DNA from: a virus
Strand: one strand, 5' to 3'
DNA: 33,014 bases
IMG/VR virus record: IMGVR_UViG_3300046332_000019
Location: 1-33,014 of that record
The notes under the pieces were generated by a model. The model searched no databases and was not told where the DNA came from. It worked only from the letters and a program-made list of their open reading frames with translations. Shown here in pieces: positions 13,510 to 21,827 of this stretch (the first letter of the stretch is position 1; every line of letters starts with the position of its first letter). The position numbers and the translations under genes are program-made.

Positions 13510-14307
13510 ATGGGATTCTTTAGTAATTTTGTAAGCAACCCAATTGGCACTATTGGAGAAGTTGGTCAAGGTGCTATTGACACAGTAAAAGATGCAGGCT
13601 CACAGCTTGACGACTTTGTAAATGAAAATGTGCCTGGTGGATGGGCTGGCGCTATTCTGATAGGCGCTGGCGTTTATTACGCCCCAGAAATCGGCGCTTA
13701 CTTTAGTTCAACTGGTGAGGCAATGACAGCAGAACAAGCTGCTGCCGCAACTGCCGAGGCTGGTGCTTCTGCTGCTGCCCCAGAACTTACTGCCGCTGAA
13801 GTAAACGCTTTGATTGCACAAGAGCAAGCTGCAAACATGACGGCTGCTGAGATTAACGCAATGATTGCAGAAGAAGCCGCTACCGCTGCTGCCGCAACAC
13901 CGTCTCAAGTAGCTGCCGCAAAAGCTGCTGGAATGTCTACTCTTGACTATTTGAGAGGCGGCCTGCTTCTTAATGCAGTAACTGGCGACCCATTAGGCTT
14001 GGCTGGTGAGCAACCAAGTGGCGGCACTGGTTCAACAGGTTTTGGCATTGTTCCAATTCCTAAAGAATGGCAAGTCCCAACTTATGCACAATCAGCCGCA
14101 CCAATTGATCTGAATACTATCTTTAGCAATCAGAATATGCTTGGCGGCACACAGTGGCAAGGACTGCAAGCACAACAACCAAATGTTTCATTCAATGATA
14201 TATTTGCCGCAGGACAACAACAAACGCCAATGGGTACACCCGTTGACATTAACCAGATCGTGAGTTCTATCCTTGGACAAGCCGCAACTAGCCAAAAACC
14301 TGCTTAA
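13510..14307 (+). CDS. Ala-rich virion-region protein with internal repeat
   Basis: The N-terminus has an amphipathic/hydrophobic segment (GWAGAILIGAGVYYAPEIG, about 43-61). An Ala-rich region contains two related units, LTAAEVNALIAQEQAAN and MTAAEINAMIAEEAAT (about 93-125). The C-terminal half is Gln/Pro/Gly-rich and looks disordered. Proteins of this kind near the portal are often internal or minor virion components. GGAG precedes the ATG. Function is inferred from place only. Confidence 0.55.
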   Translation: MGFFSNFVSNPIGTIGEVGQGAIDTVKDAGSQLDDFVNENVPGGWAGAILIGAGVYYAPEIGAYFSSTGEAMTAEQAAAATAEAGASAAAPELTAAEVNALIAQEQAANMTAAEINAMIAEEAATAAAATPSQVAAAKAAGMSTLDYLRGGLLLNAVTGDPLGLAGEQPSGGTGSTGFGIVPIPKEWQVPTYAQSAAPIDLNTIFSNQNMLGGTQWQGLQAQQPNVSFNDIFAAGQQQTPMGTPVDINQIVSSILGQAATSQKPA

Positions 14308-14503
14308 TGACGAATTTTTCAAAGGCGAGATTGAAGCCTTGAAGAACTTGGAATTGCAGACAATCGTTTACTCGCAACCTAATCAGGTTGAAGAACGAGA
14401 AGTTGCATATTCACGGATAAACGCATTACAATTAGTTATCGCGCATTTTGAATCAATTGCCGCCTCAAGCGAGATTGCCAAAAAGCGCTGGAAGATTCTG
14501 TAA
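14273..14503 (+). CDS. Small conserved phage protein before the scaffold (76 aa)
   Basis: A helical protein: QLAKNLLNDEFFKGEIEALK, then NQVEEREVAYSRINALQLVI, ending KKRWKIL. The pattern is common between portal and scaffold genes in related phages. The reading frame opens only after a TGA at 14261, so the likely start is TTG at 14273, overlapping the previous gene by 35 nt. Function unknown. Confidence 0.65.
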   Translation: MDKPQLAKNLLNDEFFKGEIEALKNLELQTIVYSQPNQVEEREVAYSRINALQLVIAHFESIAASSEIAKKRWKIL

Positions 14504-14551
14504 CGTAAGTTACCTGTGGCATCCAGTTGATGCTGACAATTTGGGTAGAAA

Positions 14552-15502
14552 ATGAGCGAAAACACGACACCTGCGGGTAGTGAATCGTTAAATGTGAATC
14601 AAGCTGCAAATGCTTTTTTCGGCATGATGGGTACTGACGAAGGCGCTGACAACAGCCAACCAGATGAAGTAACCGAAGACGAAGAAGTCATTGAAAGCGA
14701 AGTCGAATCTGAGTTGGTGGATTCTGAAGAAGATGAACAAGAGAAGCAAAGCACTTTTAAGGTCAAAGCGGCTGGCGAAGAACGTGAAGTAACTCTTGAA
14801 CAGCTTATTGAGGGCTACCAATTAGGCCAAGACTACACAAAGAAAACCCAAAAGCTCTCTGAAGATAAGCGTGTCGTTGAAGCTGAACGCACAAAGATCG
14901 CAGAAGCAAACAAATTAAGAGACCAGTACGCCCAACGTTTGCAGATGATGGAACAATTCCTTAATCAGCAAAACAAAGGTGAAAATCTTGAGGCTTTGAA
15001 AGAAGTTGACCCTATCGGTTATGCCGTGAAAGTCGCTGAACAGAACCAACGAGAGAAGCAGTTAGCAGTCCTGCAACAAGAACAGCAACGCATTGCCCAA
15101 CAGCAACAAGCCGAGCAATCTGAGCGCCTGCAAAGCCATCTCGCTGAAGAAAGTCAGAAACTGTCGTCAACTATCCCAGGTTACGGAAACCCTAAAGAGG
15201 GCGACCAAATCCGCAAAGACATTCGTGATTACGCGAAGTCAATCGGATGGAGTGACCAAGAGCTTGCAGGGTTGTACGATTCTCGTGCTGTTTTGAGTTT
15301 GTATCATGGCATGAAGTATTCCAAACTTCAGAGCAATAAGCCTTCAATCACCAAAAAGGTGGAAGCGGCTCCGAAGATGATGAAAGCTGGAACTTCAACG
15401 CCACGAAATTCAGTCTCAGAGCAGCAGAAAAACACAATGGCGCAGTTGAAGCGGACTGGTAAAGTTCGTGACGCTGCAAACGCATTTGAACGATTCTTAT
15501 AA
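14552..15502 (+). CDS. Putative capsid scaffolding protein
   Basis: Highly acidic N-terminus (about 25-68, many Glu/Asp), then a small folded segment (STFKVKAAGEEREVTLEQLI, then EGYQLGQDYTKKTQKL), and a long Gln/Glu coiled coil (about 100-215). The basic C-terminus near RNSVSEQQKNTMAQLKRTGK may contact the capsid. The order scaffold then major capsid protein is classic. 316 aa; the assignment rests on composition and position. Confidence 0.8.
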   Translation: MSENTTPAGSESLNVNQAANAFFGMMGTDEGADNSQPDEVTEDEEVIESEVESELVDSEEDEQEKQSTFKVKAAGEEREVTLEQLIEGYQLGQDYTKKTQKLSEDKRVVEAERTKIAEANKLRDQYAQRLQMMEQFLNQQNKGENLEALKEVDPIGYAVKVAEQNQREKQLAVLQQEQQRIAQQQQAEQSERLQSHLAEESQKLSSTIPGYGNPKEGDQIRKDIRDYAKSIGWSDQELAGLYDSRAVLSLYHGMKYSKLQSNKPSITKKVEAAPKMMKAGTSTPRNSVSEQQKNTMAQLKRTGKVRDAANAFERFL

Positions 15503-15515
15503 GGAAACTTGAATC

Positions 15516-16451
15516 ATGGCAACCTACCAAACCTATACCGCTATTGGTCAGCGCGAAGACCTGTCTGACGTTATCTATAACATCAGCCCCACCGACACCC
15601 CATTTATGTCGTCTATCGGCAAGGGTAAAGCTACCGCTACTTACCACGAGTGGCAAAAAGACAGCTTGGCTTCGGTGAACACATCGAACGCTGCTGTTGA
15701 AGGCGCTACCGCTTCTGACGCAACTATGTCTCCAACTGTTCGTGCTGGCAACCGCACTCAAATCAGCCAAAAGACCGTCAAAATCTCTGGCACTTTGGAG
15801 TCTGTGGACAAAGCTGGTCGCAAGTCTGAAAAGGCTTACCAATTGGCTAAAGCCTCTGCTGAAATCAAGCGCGACATGGAAGCCATCTTGTTGAGCAACC
15901 AAGCAGCTTCTGCTGGTAATGCTTCTACTGCCCGCACTTTGGGTGGCTTGCAAACTTGGTTGGCTACTAACGGCGACTTTGGCACTGACGGTGTTGCTGG
16001 CGCTTCTGGTACAACTACCCGTACTAACGGTACTGACCGCACTTTCACTGAGACAATCTTGAAGACTGTGGTCGCAGAAGTCTACACCGCTGGTGGTTCG
16101 CCAAAAGTGTTGATGGTTCGTCCTAACCACAAGCAAGTTGTGTCTGCCTTTGCTGGTATCGCCGCACAGCGCTACATGGCTCCTTCTGATGCTCCTACAA
16201 CTATCATCGGCGCTGCTGATGTTTATTTGTCTGACTTCGGTTCGATCTCTGTTGTGCCTAACCGCTTTATCACTGATACAGATGTGGCTTTCATCATTGA
16301 CCCAGACATGGCTTCTGTGAACTATCTGCGCCCATTCCAAACCAACGAGTTGGCTAAGACTGGTGACGCTGAAGTTACTCAACTCTTGGCTGAGTACACA
16401 TTGCAAGTGTCTAACGAGGCAGGTCACGGCATCATTGCCGATTTGACTTAA
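15516..16451 (+). CDS. Major capsid protein (SU10/DUF5309 type)
   Basis: The 311-aa coat protein with the HK97 fold. MATYQTYTAIGQREDLSDVI followed by YNISPTDTPFMSSIGKGKA is the family start, and FTETILKTVVAEVYTAGGSP with VLMVRPNHKQVVSAFAG is the central domain of DUF5309 (SU10 major capsid) proteins. A strong intrinsic terminator follows the stop (16472-16503), limiting transcription after this highly expressed gene. Codon use is enriched in common codons such as GCT, GGC and ACT. Confidence 0.92.
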   Translation: MATYQTYTAIGQREDLSDVIYNISPTDTPFMSSIGKGKATATYHEWQKDSLASVNTSNAAVEGATASDATMSPTVRAGNRTQISQKTVKISGTLESVDKAGRKSEKAYQLAKASAEIKRDMEAILLSNQAASAGNASTARTLGGLQTWLATNGDFGTDGVAGASGTTTRTNGTDRTFTETILKTVVAEVYTAGGSPKVLMVRPNHKQVVSAFAGIAAQRYMAPSDAPTTIIGAADVYLSDFGSISVVPNRFITDTDVAFIIDPDMASVNYLRPFQTNELAKTGDAEVTQLLAEYTLQVSNEAGHGIIADLT

Positions 16452-16471
16452 TCGTTAAATAGCAAAACAAG

Positions 16472-16503
16472 ACGCCTCTATGTTCACGCATAGGGGCGTT
16501 TTT
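16472..16503 (+). terminator. Rho-independent terminator after the capsid gene
   Basis: ACGCCTCTATG (16472-16482) pairs with CATAGGGGCGT (16489-16499) in an 11-bp stem with one G-U pair and a 6-nt loop, followed by TTTTT (16499-16503). This is the best terminator in the window. Confidence 0.85.
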
Positions 16504-16511
16504 GTTAGAAT
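16483..16511 (+). promoter_or_regulatory. Candidate promoter inside the terminator
   Basis: TTCACG (16483-16488, the terminator loop), a 17-bp spacer and TAGAAT (16506-16511) give a partial sigma-70 match. The next ATG (16518) lies only 6 nt after the -10 and has no ribosome site, as at the 697 regulator. It would restart transcription right after the terminator. Confidence 0.4.
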
Positions 16512-16517
16512 CTACAC

Positions 16518-16829
16518 ATGGACAACACACAATTTCGACAATCAACGGCACACGCTGACGGTGACGGCGGCATTATTGTTGCGACTAAGCAAGATGTTTC
16601 AGGCATCATTGAAGCGAATAAAAAAGAGTACAACTCTTACGATGAACGCGCAAAGTGGTCTGATGAACTGTTTGGCAACAAAGTGGCTTCAATTCCGTTC
16701 ACGGCTATTGATGAATTGAACAAACAAGGTGTTATGCGTGGGTTTGCCATACTTGATGAAGTGCGTTTTGCTTCTTTCTTGAATGACCCATTAAACCGCG
16801 CTTGGCGCACACGACCAGGTAAAGTATGA
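16518..16829 (+). CDS. Conserved protein after the capsid gene (103 aa)
   Basis: Reads ADGDGGIIVATKQDVSGIIE in the N-terminal half and KVASIPFTAIDELNKQGVMR, then FLNDPLNRAWRTRPGKV in the C-terminal half. This end pattern is a recurrent virion-region family of unknown role downstream of SU10-type capsid genes. There is no ribosome site before ATG 16518. It overlaps the adaptor gene by 4 nt. Confidence 0.65.
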   Translation: MDNTQFRQSTAHADGDGGIIVATKQDVSGIIEANKKEYNSYDERAKWSDELFGNKVASIPFTAIDELNKQGVMRGFAILDEVRFASFLNDPLNRAWRTRPGKV

Positions 16830-17446
16830 GCATTGCAACCTACTCTGAGTTAAAGACAGCGATTGCCAATTATTTGGCACGTACTGATTTGACCGATCAA
16901 ATTCCTGACTTCATTCGATTTGCAGAGCTTCGCTTGCGCCGTGAGTTGCGTATTCGTCAAATGCTCAAATCAGTGACTACCGCAACAACTGGTGGCGATT
17001 CCACTGTTGAACTGCCAAGTGACTTTATTGAGATTCGTGATTTTGCCGTTGTTGGCAATCCGATTCAGCCATTGACTTACTCAAGTCCTGCTGTGTTCAG
17101 TCGCAACACTCGCTCCACTGAGAGCGGAAAGCCATTGGACTACACAATCTTGGCCTCTGAGTTCCAGCTCGCTCCAATTCCTGACTCTGCCTATACATTG
17201 AAGCTGTTGTACTTTGCTGCACCAACATTCTTGGGTGACACAAATGCAAGCAACGTATTTATTGCAAACGCTCCTGATGCGCTTTTGTATGCTTCATTGC
17301 TTGAGGCAGAACCTTACATAATGAACGATGCTCGAATCAATACATGGGGCACTATGTATGACCGAGCAATCTCTACGCTCACCAAATCTGACGAATCATC
17401 TCAGTATTCTGGTGTTCCACTGTCAATGACAACCACACTGAGGTAA
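16826..17446 (+). CDS. Head-tail adaptor protein (SU10-type)
   Basis: The 206-aa protein opens SIATYSELKTAIANYLARTD, followed by IPDFIRFAELRLRRELRIRQ. This is the pattern of SU10/P22-type adaptor proteins that sit below the portal. The centre (VELPSDFIEIRDFAVVGNPI) and the helical end (DALLYASLLEAEPYI) also fit. It would join portal and tail hub. It follows the previous gene by an ATGA overlap. Confidence 0.8.
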   Translation: MSIATYSELKTAIANYLARTDLTDQIPDFIRFAELRLRRELRIRQMLKSVTTATTGGDSTVELPSDFIEIRDFAVVGNPIQPLTYSSPAVFSRNTRSTESGKPLDYTILASEFQLAPIPDSAYTLKLLYFAAPTFLGDTNASNVFIANAPDALLYASLLEAEPYIMNDARINTWGTMYDRAISTLTKSDESSQYSGVPLSMTTTLR

Positions 17447-17449
17447 TTT

Positions 17450-17836
17450 ATGTCCGAAATGTCAAACTATCTTGAGACAGCGCTGGTTAATGCCACGCTT
17501 CGCAATACAGCCTACACAAGCCCATCGGCTGTGTACTTGGCTCTTTACACTGCTGACCCAACTGATGCTGATTCAGGCACTGAAGTGTCTGGCACTTCTT
17601 ACGCCCGTCAAGCAATCACTTTTGGCGCTCCATCAAACGGCGTGACAACTAACTCTGCTGCAATTGAGTTTCCTCAAGCTGGTGGCTCATGGGGTACTGT
17701 TACACACGTTGGCATCCGTGACGCTTCTACCGCTGGCAATTTGTTGTATCACACTGCCTTGGATGCTTCTAAGACAATTGCAACTGGTGACGTGTTCCGT
17801 GTTGCCTCTGGTTCTTTGAGCGTAACCTTGGCGTGA
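17450..17836 (+). CDS. Conserved virion protein, possible fibre or decoration type (128 aa)
   Basis: Begins MSEMSNYLETALVNATLRNT and continues YTSPSAVYLALYTADPTDAD, with YARQAITFGAP, WGTVTHVGIRDA and LLYHTALDASKTIATGD near the end. I recognise this beta-rich family as common among phage tail-region proteins, sometimes labelled tail fibre. It lies between adaptor and repeat-protein genes. Family recognition is good, precise function uncertain. Confidence 0.65.
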   Translation: MSEMSNYLETALVNATLRNTAYTSPSAVYLALYTADPTDADSGTEVSGTSYARQAITFGAPSNGVTTNSAAIEFPQAGGSWGTVTHVGIRDASTAGNLLYHTALDASKTIATGDVFRVASGSLSVTLA

Positions 17837-17837
17837 T

Positions 17838-18668
17838 ATGGCTGATTTGCTCCCACCGTGGACAATTGACAGCCTAGACAATCTAAAGGCTAGTCTTGAC
17901 GATTTAACGCTGTCGCTTGACAGTGATTTATATACAACGTCTGTCACTCTGTGGGATGCTTACGGTTCAGTTAATGCGACTGCAACTGTAAGCTCTGGGT
18001 CAACTGTCACGTTTGGAGCTTCGGCTTCTGTTTTTAGTTCGGCCTCAGTATCGTGCGAAGCAATCAGGGTTGTTATTGGCTCTGGTTCAATGGAATCCTC
18101 TGCAAGCTCGTCTTGTGACGCGACTAGGGTTTGTGTTTCCAATGCTTCAATCACGGCTTCTAGCGTTGTTACAGCCATTGCGCAGCGCATTGCAGTTGCT
18201 TCTGCTGATGTTTCTTGCAGTGCAGAAGTTTCTGCTGTTGGTGGATTACTGTTAAATGGCGTTGCCTCTGTAACGTGTGACGCTACGGTAAGCGCTGATT
18301 CCGTCCGAGTTCGCCAGGCTGATGCTGCTATTTCTTCAAATGCAACATTTACAGCCTTGGGCGGTATCACTGCAAACGCTGATGCTTCTGTTGTCTGTGA
18401 GGCAATCGTTACCGCTGACGCTTATGCTGTCTTTGACTTTACAGGCTCAATTGCTTGTGAAGCAATAATTGTCTGTAATGGCGTAAGGCTCGGCGACAAT
18501 TGGGGCGATGTGACAGGCTCAGACAATACATGGTCTGATGTGTCAGTAGGTGGAAACACTTGGACAACTTCAAGTGCAAACTCAAACACTTGGGATGATG
18601 TGTCGGTTGGCTCAAACTCTTGGGTTGACACATCCACTTCAACAAATACATGGTTAAGACAAGGCTGA
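17838..18668 (+). CDS. Tandem-repeat virion protein (20-residue and 10-residue repeats)
   Basis: Two repeat systems are visible. Residues about 69-210 carry a beta-rich repeat with a core like SVSCEAIRV, VTCDATVSA or VVCEAIVTA. Cysteines (or an equivalent residue) fall at 73 and 93, then about 107, 127, 147, about 167, 187 and 207, a 20-residue period with one short step. Residues 221-272 carry NTW repeats: W222, 232, 242, 252, 262 and 272, exactly 10 apart, with D-V-S between. The N-terminus (PPWTIDSLDNLKASLDDLTL) is distinct. A beta-solenoid fibre or adhesin is the likely architecture. It is encoded between adaptor and hub genes, so a surface or tail role is inferred. Confidence 0.6.
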   Translation: MADLLPPWTIDSLDNLKASLDDLTLSLDSDLYTTSVTLWDAYGSVNATATVSSGSTVTFGASASVFSSASVSCEAIRVVIGSGSMESSASSSCDATRVCVSNASITASSVVTAIAQRIAVASADVSCSAEVSAVGGLLLNGVASVTCDATVSADSVRVRQADAAISSNATFTALGGITANADASVVCEAIVTADAYAVFDFTGSIACEAIIVCNGVRLGDNWGDVTGSDNTWSDVSVGGNTWTTSSANSNTWDDVSVGSNSWVDTSTSTNTWLRQG

Positions 18669-18669
18669 T

Positions 18670-20109
18670 ATGGCTACACAACGAATCCCCTTTGGCGAAT
18701 GGATGCCAGATCAGCCTGGCATCTCTGGCGCTTTGACTGACGCTAAGAACTGCGTTTCTCAAGCTGTTGGTTATGGCCCGTTTCCGCAAGCTGTGGTTTT
18801 CTCTGCCGCTGCTGCTGAAAACCTAACCAGTGTTTTTGCTAGTAAACAACCAGACGGGGTTACAAAGCTGTTTGCCGCTGGTCGAACAAAGATTTACACT
18901 GTTTCAGGTGTTGGCGCTGTTACTCAGGTTAATACTGGATATACAACCGCTGCAACAGAGCGATTTAGGTTCACTCAGTTTGGCGATAACGTCATTTGCA
19001 CTGATAACTCGTCAAAGTTGCAATCTTGGGTTCTTGGAACTTCAACTGCATTTGCTGACTTGTCTGCTTCTGCGCCTATTGCTAAATACATCACGGTCGT
19101 TCGTGATTTTGTTGTTGTGGCTAATACCTACGAATCTGCAAAGCAAGAGCAATATCGTGTTCGTTGGTCTGGTCTGAATGATGAGACTGCCTGGACACCT
19201 TCGTCTACAAATCAAGCTGATTTCCAAGACATTGCTGATGGCGGTCAGATAATGGGAATCCGTGGCGGCGAGTTTGGCTTGGTTCTTTTGGAGCGAAGCA
19301 TCCACCGCATGAGCTATATCGGCACGCCGCTGATTTTCCAGTTTGACAACATTAGCCGCAACAAGGGCTGCATGGTGTCAGGCTCAATTGCTCAATATCA
19401 AGGAATCACGTTTTTCTTGAGCGATGATGGTTTCTATATGTGCGATGGTCAACAAGTCATGCCAATTGGTTCTGAAAAGGTTGATCGTTGGTTCTTGGAT
19501 GATGTAAGCGAGAACGACTACTCCACAATGTCAGCCGCTGTTGACCCTGTTCGTAAGTTGATTTTGTGGAACTACAAGAGCAAAGACGGCTCACGTAAGC
19601 TGATGGCGTACAACTTCAACACAAAGAAGTGGACTTACACAGACGCTGGCACAGATTTTATTTCTGACGCTTCTAGTGCATCCTCTACGCTTGAGGAATT
19701 GGACAGCGTGAGTTCATCTATTGATGCGCTTTCTACGCCAATGGATTCGATTCTGTTTACTGGCGGCAAATACTTCTTAGGTGGAACTCTTGCAACAAAG
19801 GTGATGACCTATACAGGCACGCCAATGACAGCACGAATCCAAACAGGAGACATTGAAGCTGGCGGGCAGTCTTTGGTTACTTTGGCACGTCCTCAAGTAG
19901 ATCAAGGCTCTGCAACCGTTGCAGTGGCTTCCCGCAGGTTATTAAGCCAGGACATTACTTACAGCACAGCAGTTGCAGCAAGTGATGACAACCGCGTTCC
20001 ATTGCGAGGCTCTGGTAAATACCACCGCATTGAAGTAAACCCTACTGGCGACCGTTGGAAGTCAGCCGTTGCCGTAGATATTGACCTTGTATCGCAGGGG
20101 GTTCGCTAA
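18670..20109 (+). CDS. Putative tail hub/nozzle protein
   Basis: A 479-aa beta-rich protein. Repeated short strands with W/Y/D patterns (NVICTDNSSKLQSWVLG, WSGLNDETAWTPSS, GITFFLSDDGFYMCDG, KLILWNYKSKDGSRKLMAYN) resemble the propeller-like tail hub proteins (P22 gp10/SU10 nozzle type). IPFGEWMPDQPG and the later SIHRMSYIGTPLIFQFDNIS are typical of these proteins, often called DNA-stabilisation or hypothetical proteins. Position directly after adaptor and fibre-like genes fits. The exact family is not certain from reading alone. Confidence 0.65.
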   Translation: MATQRIPFGEWMPDQPGISGALTDAKNCVSQAVGYGPFPQAVVFSAAAAENLTSVFASKQPDGVTKLFAAGRTKIYTVSGVGAVTQVNTGYTTAATERFRFTQFGDNVICTDNSSKLQSWVLGTSTAFADLSASAPIAKYITVVRDFVVVANTYESAKQEQYRVRWSGLNDETAWTPSSTNQADFQDIADGGQIMGIRGGEFGLVLLERSIHRMSYIGTPLIFQFDNISRNKGCMVSGSIAQYQGITFFLSDDGFYMCDGQQVMPIGSEKVDRWFLDDVSENDYSTMSAAVDPVRKLILWNYKSKDGSRKLMAYNFNTKKWTYTDAGTDFISDASSASSTLEELDSVSSSIDALSTPMDSILFTGGKYFLGGTLATKVMTYTGTPMTARIQTGDIEAGGQSLVTLARPQVDQGSATVAVASRRLLSQDITYSTAVAASDDNRVPLRGSGKYHRIEVNPTGDRWKSAVAVDIDLVSQGVR

Positions 20110-20888
20110 TGTTTCGCACATTACCGCCTTTTGGTGGCGATCAACGTGCTGTGGCTGAAGTCGTCAACGGGGTAATGAACGGCAAGACCAATAACACTGG
20201 TTCCGTAACATTGACAACAGGTGGCGCTTTGACGACCACAATCACTGATGAGCGAATTGGCTACGATTCAAAGATTATCCTGATTCCAGCATCTACTGCG
20301 GCTTATGCTGATAGTACGCCCTACGGGTCTTTCCAAGATATGACAACGCAAACAATTTCATCAACTACAACTGCGTATGCGATGAAATTCGACACCGTTG
20401 ACTATTCAAGTGGTGTAAGCGTTGTAAGCAATTCAAGGCTCACAGTTCTAAATTACGGCATTTACAATATTCAATTTAGTGGGCAGTTTGCTAACTCTGA
20501 TGCTTTAATTCAAGACGTTGATATTTGGCTAAGTAAAAATGGTACAAATGTTGCACTATCAAAAGGCCAAGTTTCAATTGATGGGAAGCATGGATTTGTT
20601 GATGGGCACATCTTGCCTGCTTGGAACTACTTTATTGAATTGAATGCTGGCGACTATGTTGAATTGATGTGGCAAGCCTCTAGCACTCAAGTTTCAATGA
20701 TCTCATTGCCTACTGCTACAAGCCCAACAAGACCTGCTGCGGCTTCAATTATTGCAACTGTTCAGTATGTGGCTCCATCATCAACAACAAACGTCTATGT
20801 GAGCGCAAAAGCCAAAGGCTCTGCAACATTGACCCATTTTGCAAACTCAACAGCCAACAAAACATACGACTATGTAATTGTTGGATAA
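20109..20888 (+). CDS. Fibre-like protein with inserted jelly-roll domain
   Basis: The two ends read as one conserved small virion domain split in two: NNTGSVTLTTGGALTTTITD ... SKIILIPAS at about 28-63, and NVYVSAKAKGSATLTHFANS ... TYDYVIVG at 228-259. The middle (about 72-225) is a beta-rich block with YGIYNIQFSGQFANSD, DVDIWLSKNGTNVALSKG and LNAGDYVELMWQA, the strand pattern of C1q/TNF-like jelly rolls used by fibres and depolymerase-type tails. Such a domain could contact host polysaccharide. The start overlaps the previous stop by 1 nt. Confidence 0.65.
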   Translation: MFRTLPPFGGDQRAVAEVVNGVMNGKTNNTGSVTLTTGGALTTTITDERIGYDSKIILIPASTAAYADSTPYGSFQDMTTQTISSTTTAYAMKFDTVDYSSGVSVVSNSRLTVLNYGIYNIQFSGQFANSDALIQDVDIWLSKNGTNVALSKGQVSIDGKHGFVDGHILPAWNYFIELNAGDYVELMWQASSTQVSMISLPTATSPTRPAAASIIATVQYVAPSSTTNVYVSAKAKGSATLTHFANSTANKTYDYVIVG

Positions 20889-20892
20889 CGTA

Positions 20893-20898
20893 TATAAT
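20893..20898 (+). promoter_or_regulatory. Candidate -10 box before the ejection-type genes
   Basis: A perfect TATAAT lies 2 nt upstream of a 10-bp hairpin, in the 60-bp gap after the fibre gene. I see no good -35 at 15-18 bp, so the site may be weak or need an activator. Confidence 0.35.
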
Positions 20899-20899
20899 T

Positions 20900-20927
20900 G
20901 GCTCCGTGGATGACCCGCCATGGAGTC
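20900..20927 (+). other. 10-bp hairpin in the gap before the 20949 gene
   Basis: GGCTCCGTGG (20900-20909) pairs with CCATGGAGTC (20918-20927) with two G-U pairs and an 8-nt loop. No U-run follows. It lies just after the -10 box, so it would begin the transcript. It could protect the 5' end of the message, act as an attenuator, or be a processing site. Confidence 0.4.
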
Positions 20928-20948
20928 CTTTAAAGAAAGGTAATTGCT

Positions 20949-21818
20949 ATGGCAGTCGGAACAACAACCTCAACACAAACAACGCAGATTGACCCTGCAA
21001 TTCAACCGTATCTCACATACGGTTTGACTGAAGCCCAACGCTTGTATCAAGCTGGTGGCCCTCAGTATTACCAAGGTCAAACATACGTTGGCCCATCTGA
21101 AGCAACTCAGACAGGCATCCAAGCACTTCAAGCGCGCGCTCAAGCTGGCAGCCCTTTAACTGGCGCTGCTCAAAATCAACTGTATGGCACTATCCAAGGC
21201 GACTATCTTGGTGGCAATCCATTCTTCTCTGGCGCTTTCCAGCCTGCTGCACAAGCCGCTACAAATGCTTTCAATACGGCAATTGGTAATGTGACTTCTG
21301 CTGCTTCTAAAGCTGGACGCTACGGCTCTGGTGCAATGCAAAACTTGCAAGGCGCTGCGGCTGGTGAATTGGCTCAAAAGCTCACTGGGACTGCTGGACA
21401 ACTGGCATATCAGAATTACGCTGATGAACGCGCTCGTCAACAACAAGCCACATTCGGTGCGCCTGCAATGGCTGAAGCTGACTATGCTGACATTAATAGG
21501 CAATTGGCGGCTGGTCAGTTGGGTGAAGGCTATCAACAGCAAGCCCTGCAAGCTGATATGGCTAAGTACAACTATCAGCAACAGTTGCCACAAACTCAAC
21601 TTACCAATTACCTGTCAAACATTGGCTTGGTTCCAAAGGCTCAAACAACCACAAGCCAACAACCTTATTTCACAAACCCAACAGCTACGGCGTTGGGCAC
21701 TGGTCTGCTTGGCGTTCAACTGCTTGGCGGTCTAGATAAAATGGGCACTGGCGGCTCTGGCGGTCTGCAACAAGGCTTTAATTGGCTAACAAATTGGGGC
21801 AGTACCCCAACTGATTAA
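20949..21818 (+). CDS. Putative internal virion/ejection protein 1 (289 aa)
   Basis: Gln/Ala/Gly-rich with YxGQTYVGPS, ALQARAQAGSP, SGAFQPAAQAATNAFN and SKAGRYGSGAMQNLQG. This recurring pattern is typical of short podovirus ejection proteins. The C-terminus has LGTGLLGVQLLGGLD, a short hydrophobic segment. It begins the run of three large ejection-type genes before the tail fibre. The order and composition support the role; there is no catalytic motif. Confidence 0.65.
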   Translation: MAVGTTTSTQTTQIDPAIQPYLTYGLTEAQRLYQAGGPQYYQGQTYVGPSEATQTGIQALQARAQAGSPLTGAAQNQLYGTIQGDYLGGNPFFSGAFQPAAQAATNAFNTAIGNVTSAASKAGRYGSGAMQNLQGAAAGELAQKLTGTAGQLAYQNYADERARQQQATFGAPAMAEADYADINRQLAAGQLGEGYQQQALQADMAKYNYQQQLPQTQLTNYLSNIGLVPKAQTTTSQQPYFTNPTATALGTGLLGVQLLGGLDKMGTGGSGGLQQGFNWLTNWGSTPTD

Positions 21819-21827
21819 GAGGCAAAT

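Noticed and set aside
14504-14551. Promoter before the scaffold gene
   Set aside because: TTGATG is present but the only possible -10 (TAGAAA) lies 13 bp away, too close; a small inverted repeat (GTAAC/GTTAC) is not enough to call a site.
15348-16427. Long open frame (359 codons) on the minus strand opposite the scaffold and capsid genes
   Set aside because: Composition is Ser/Arg/Val-rich with no domain pattern; it arises from codon bias of the capsid gene on the other strand.
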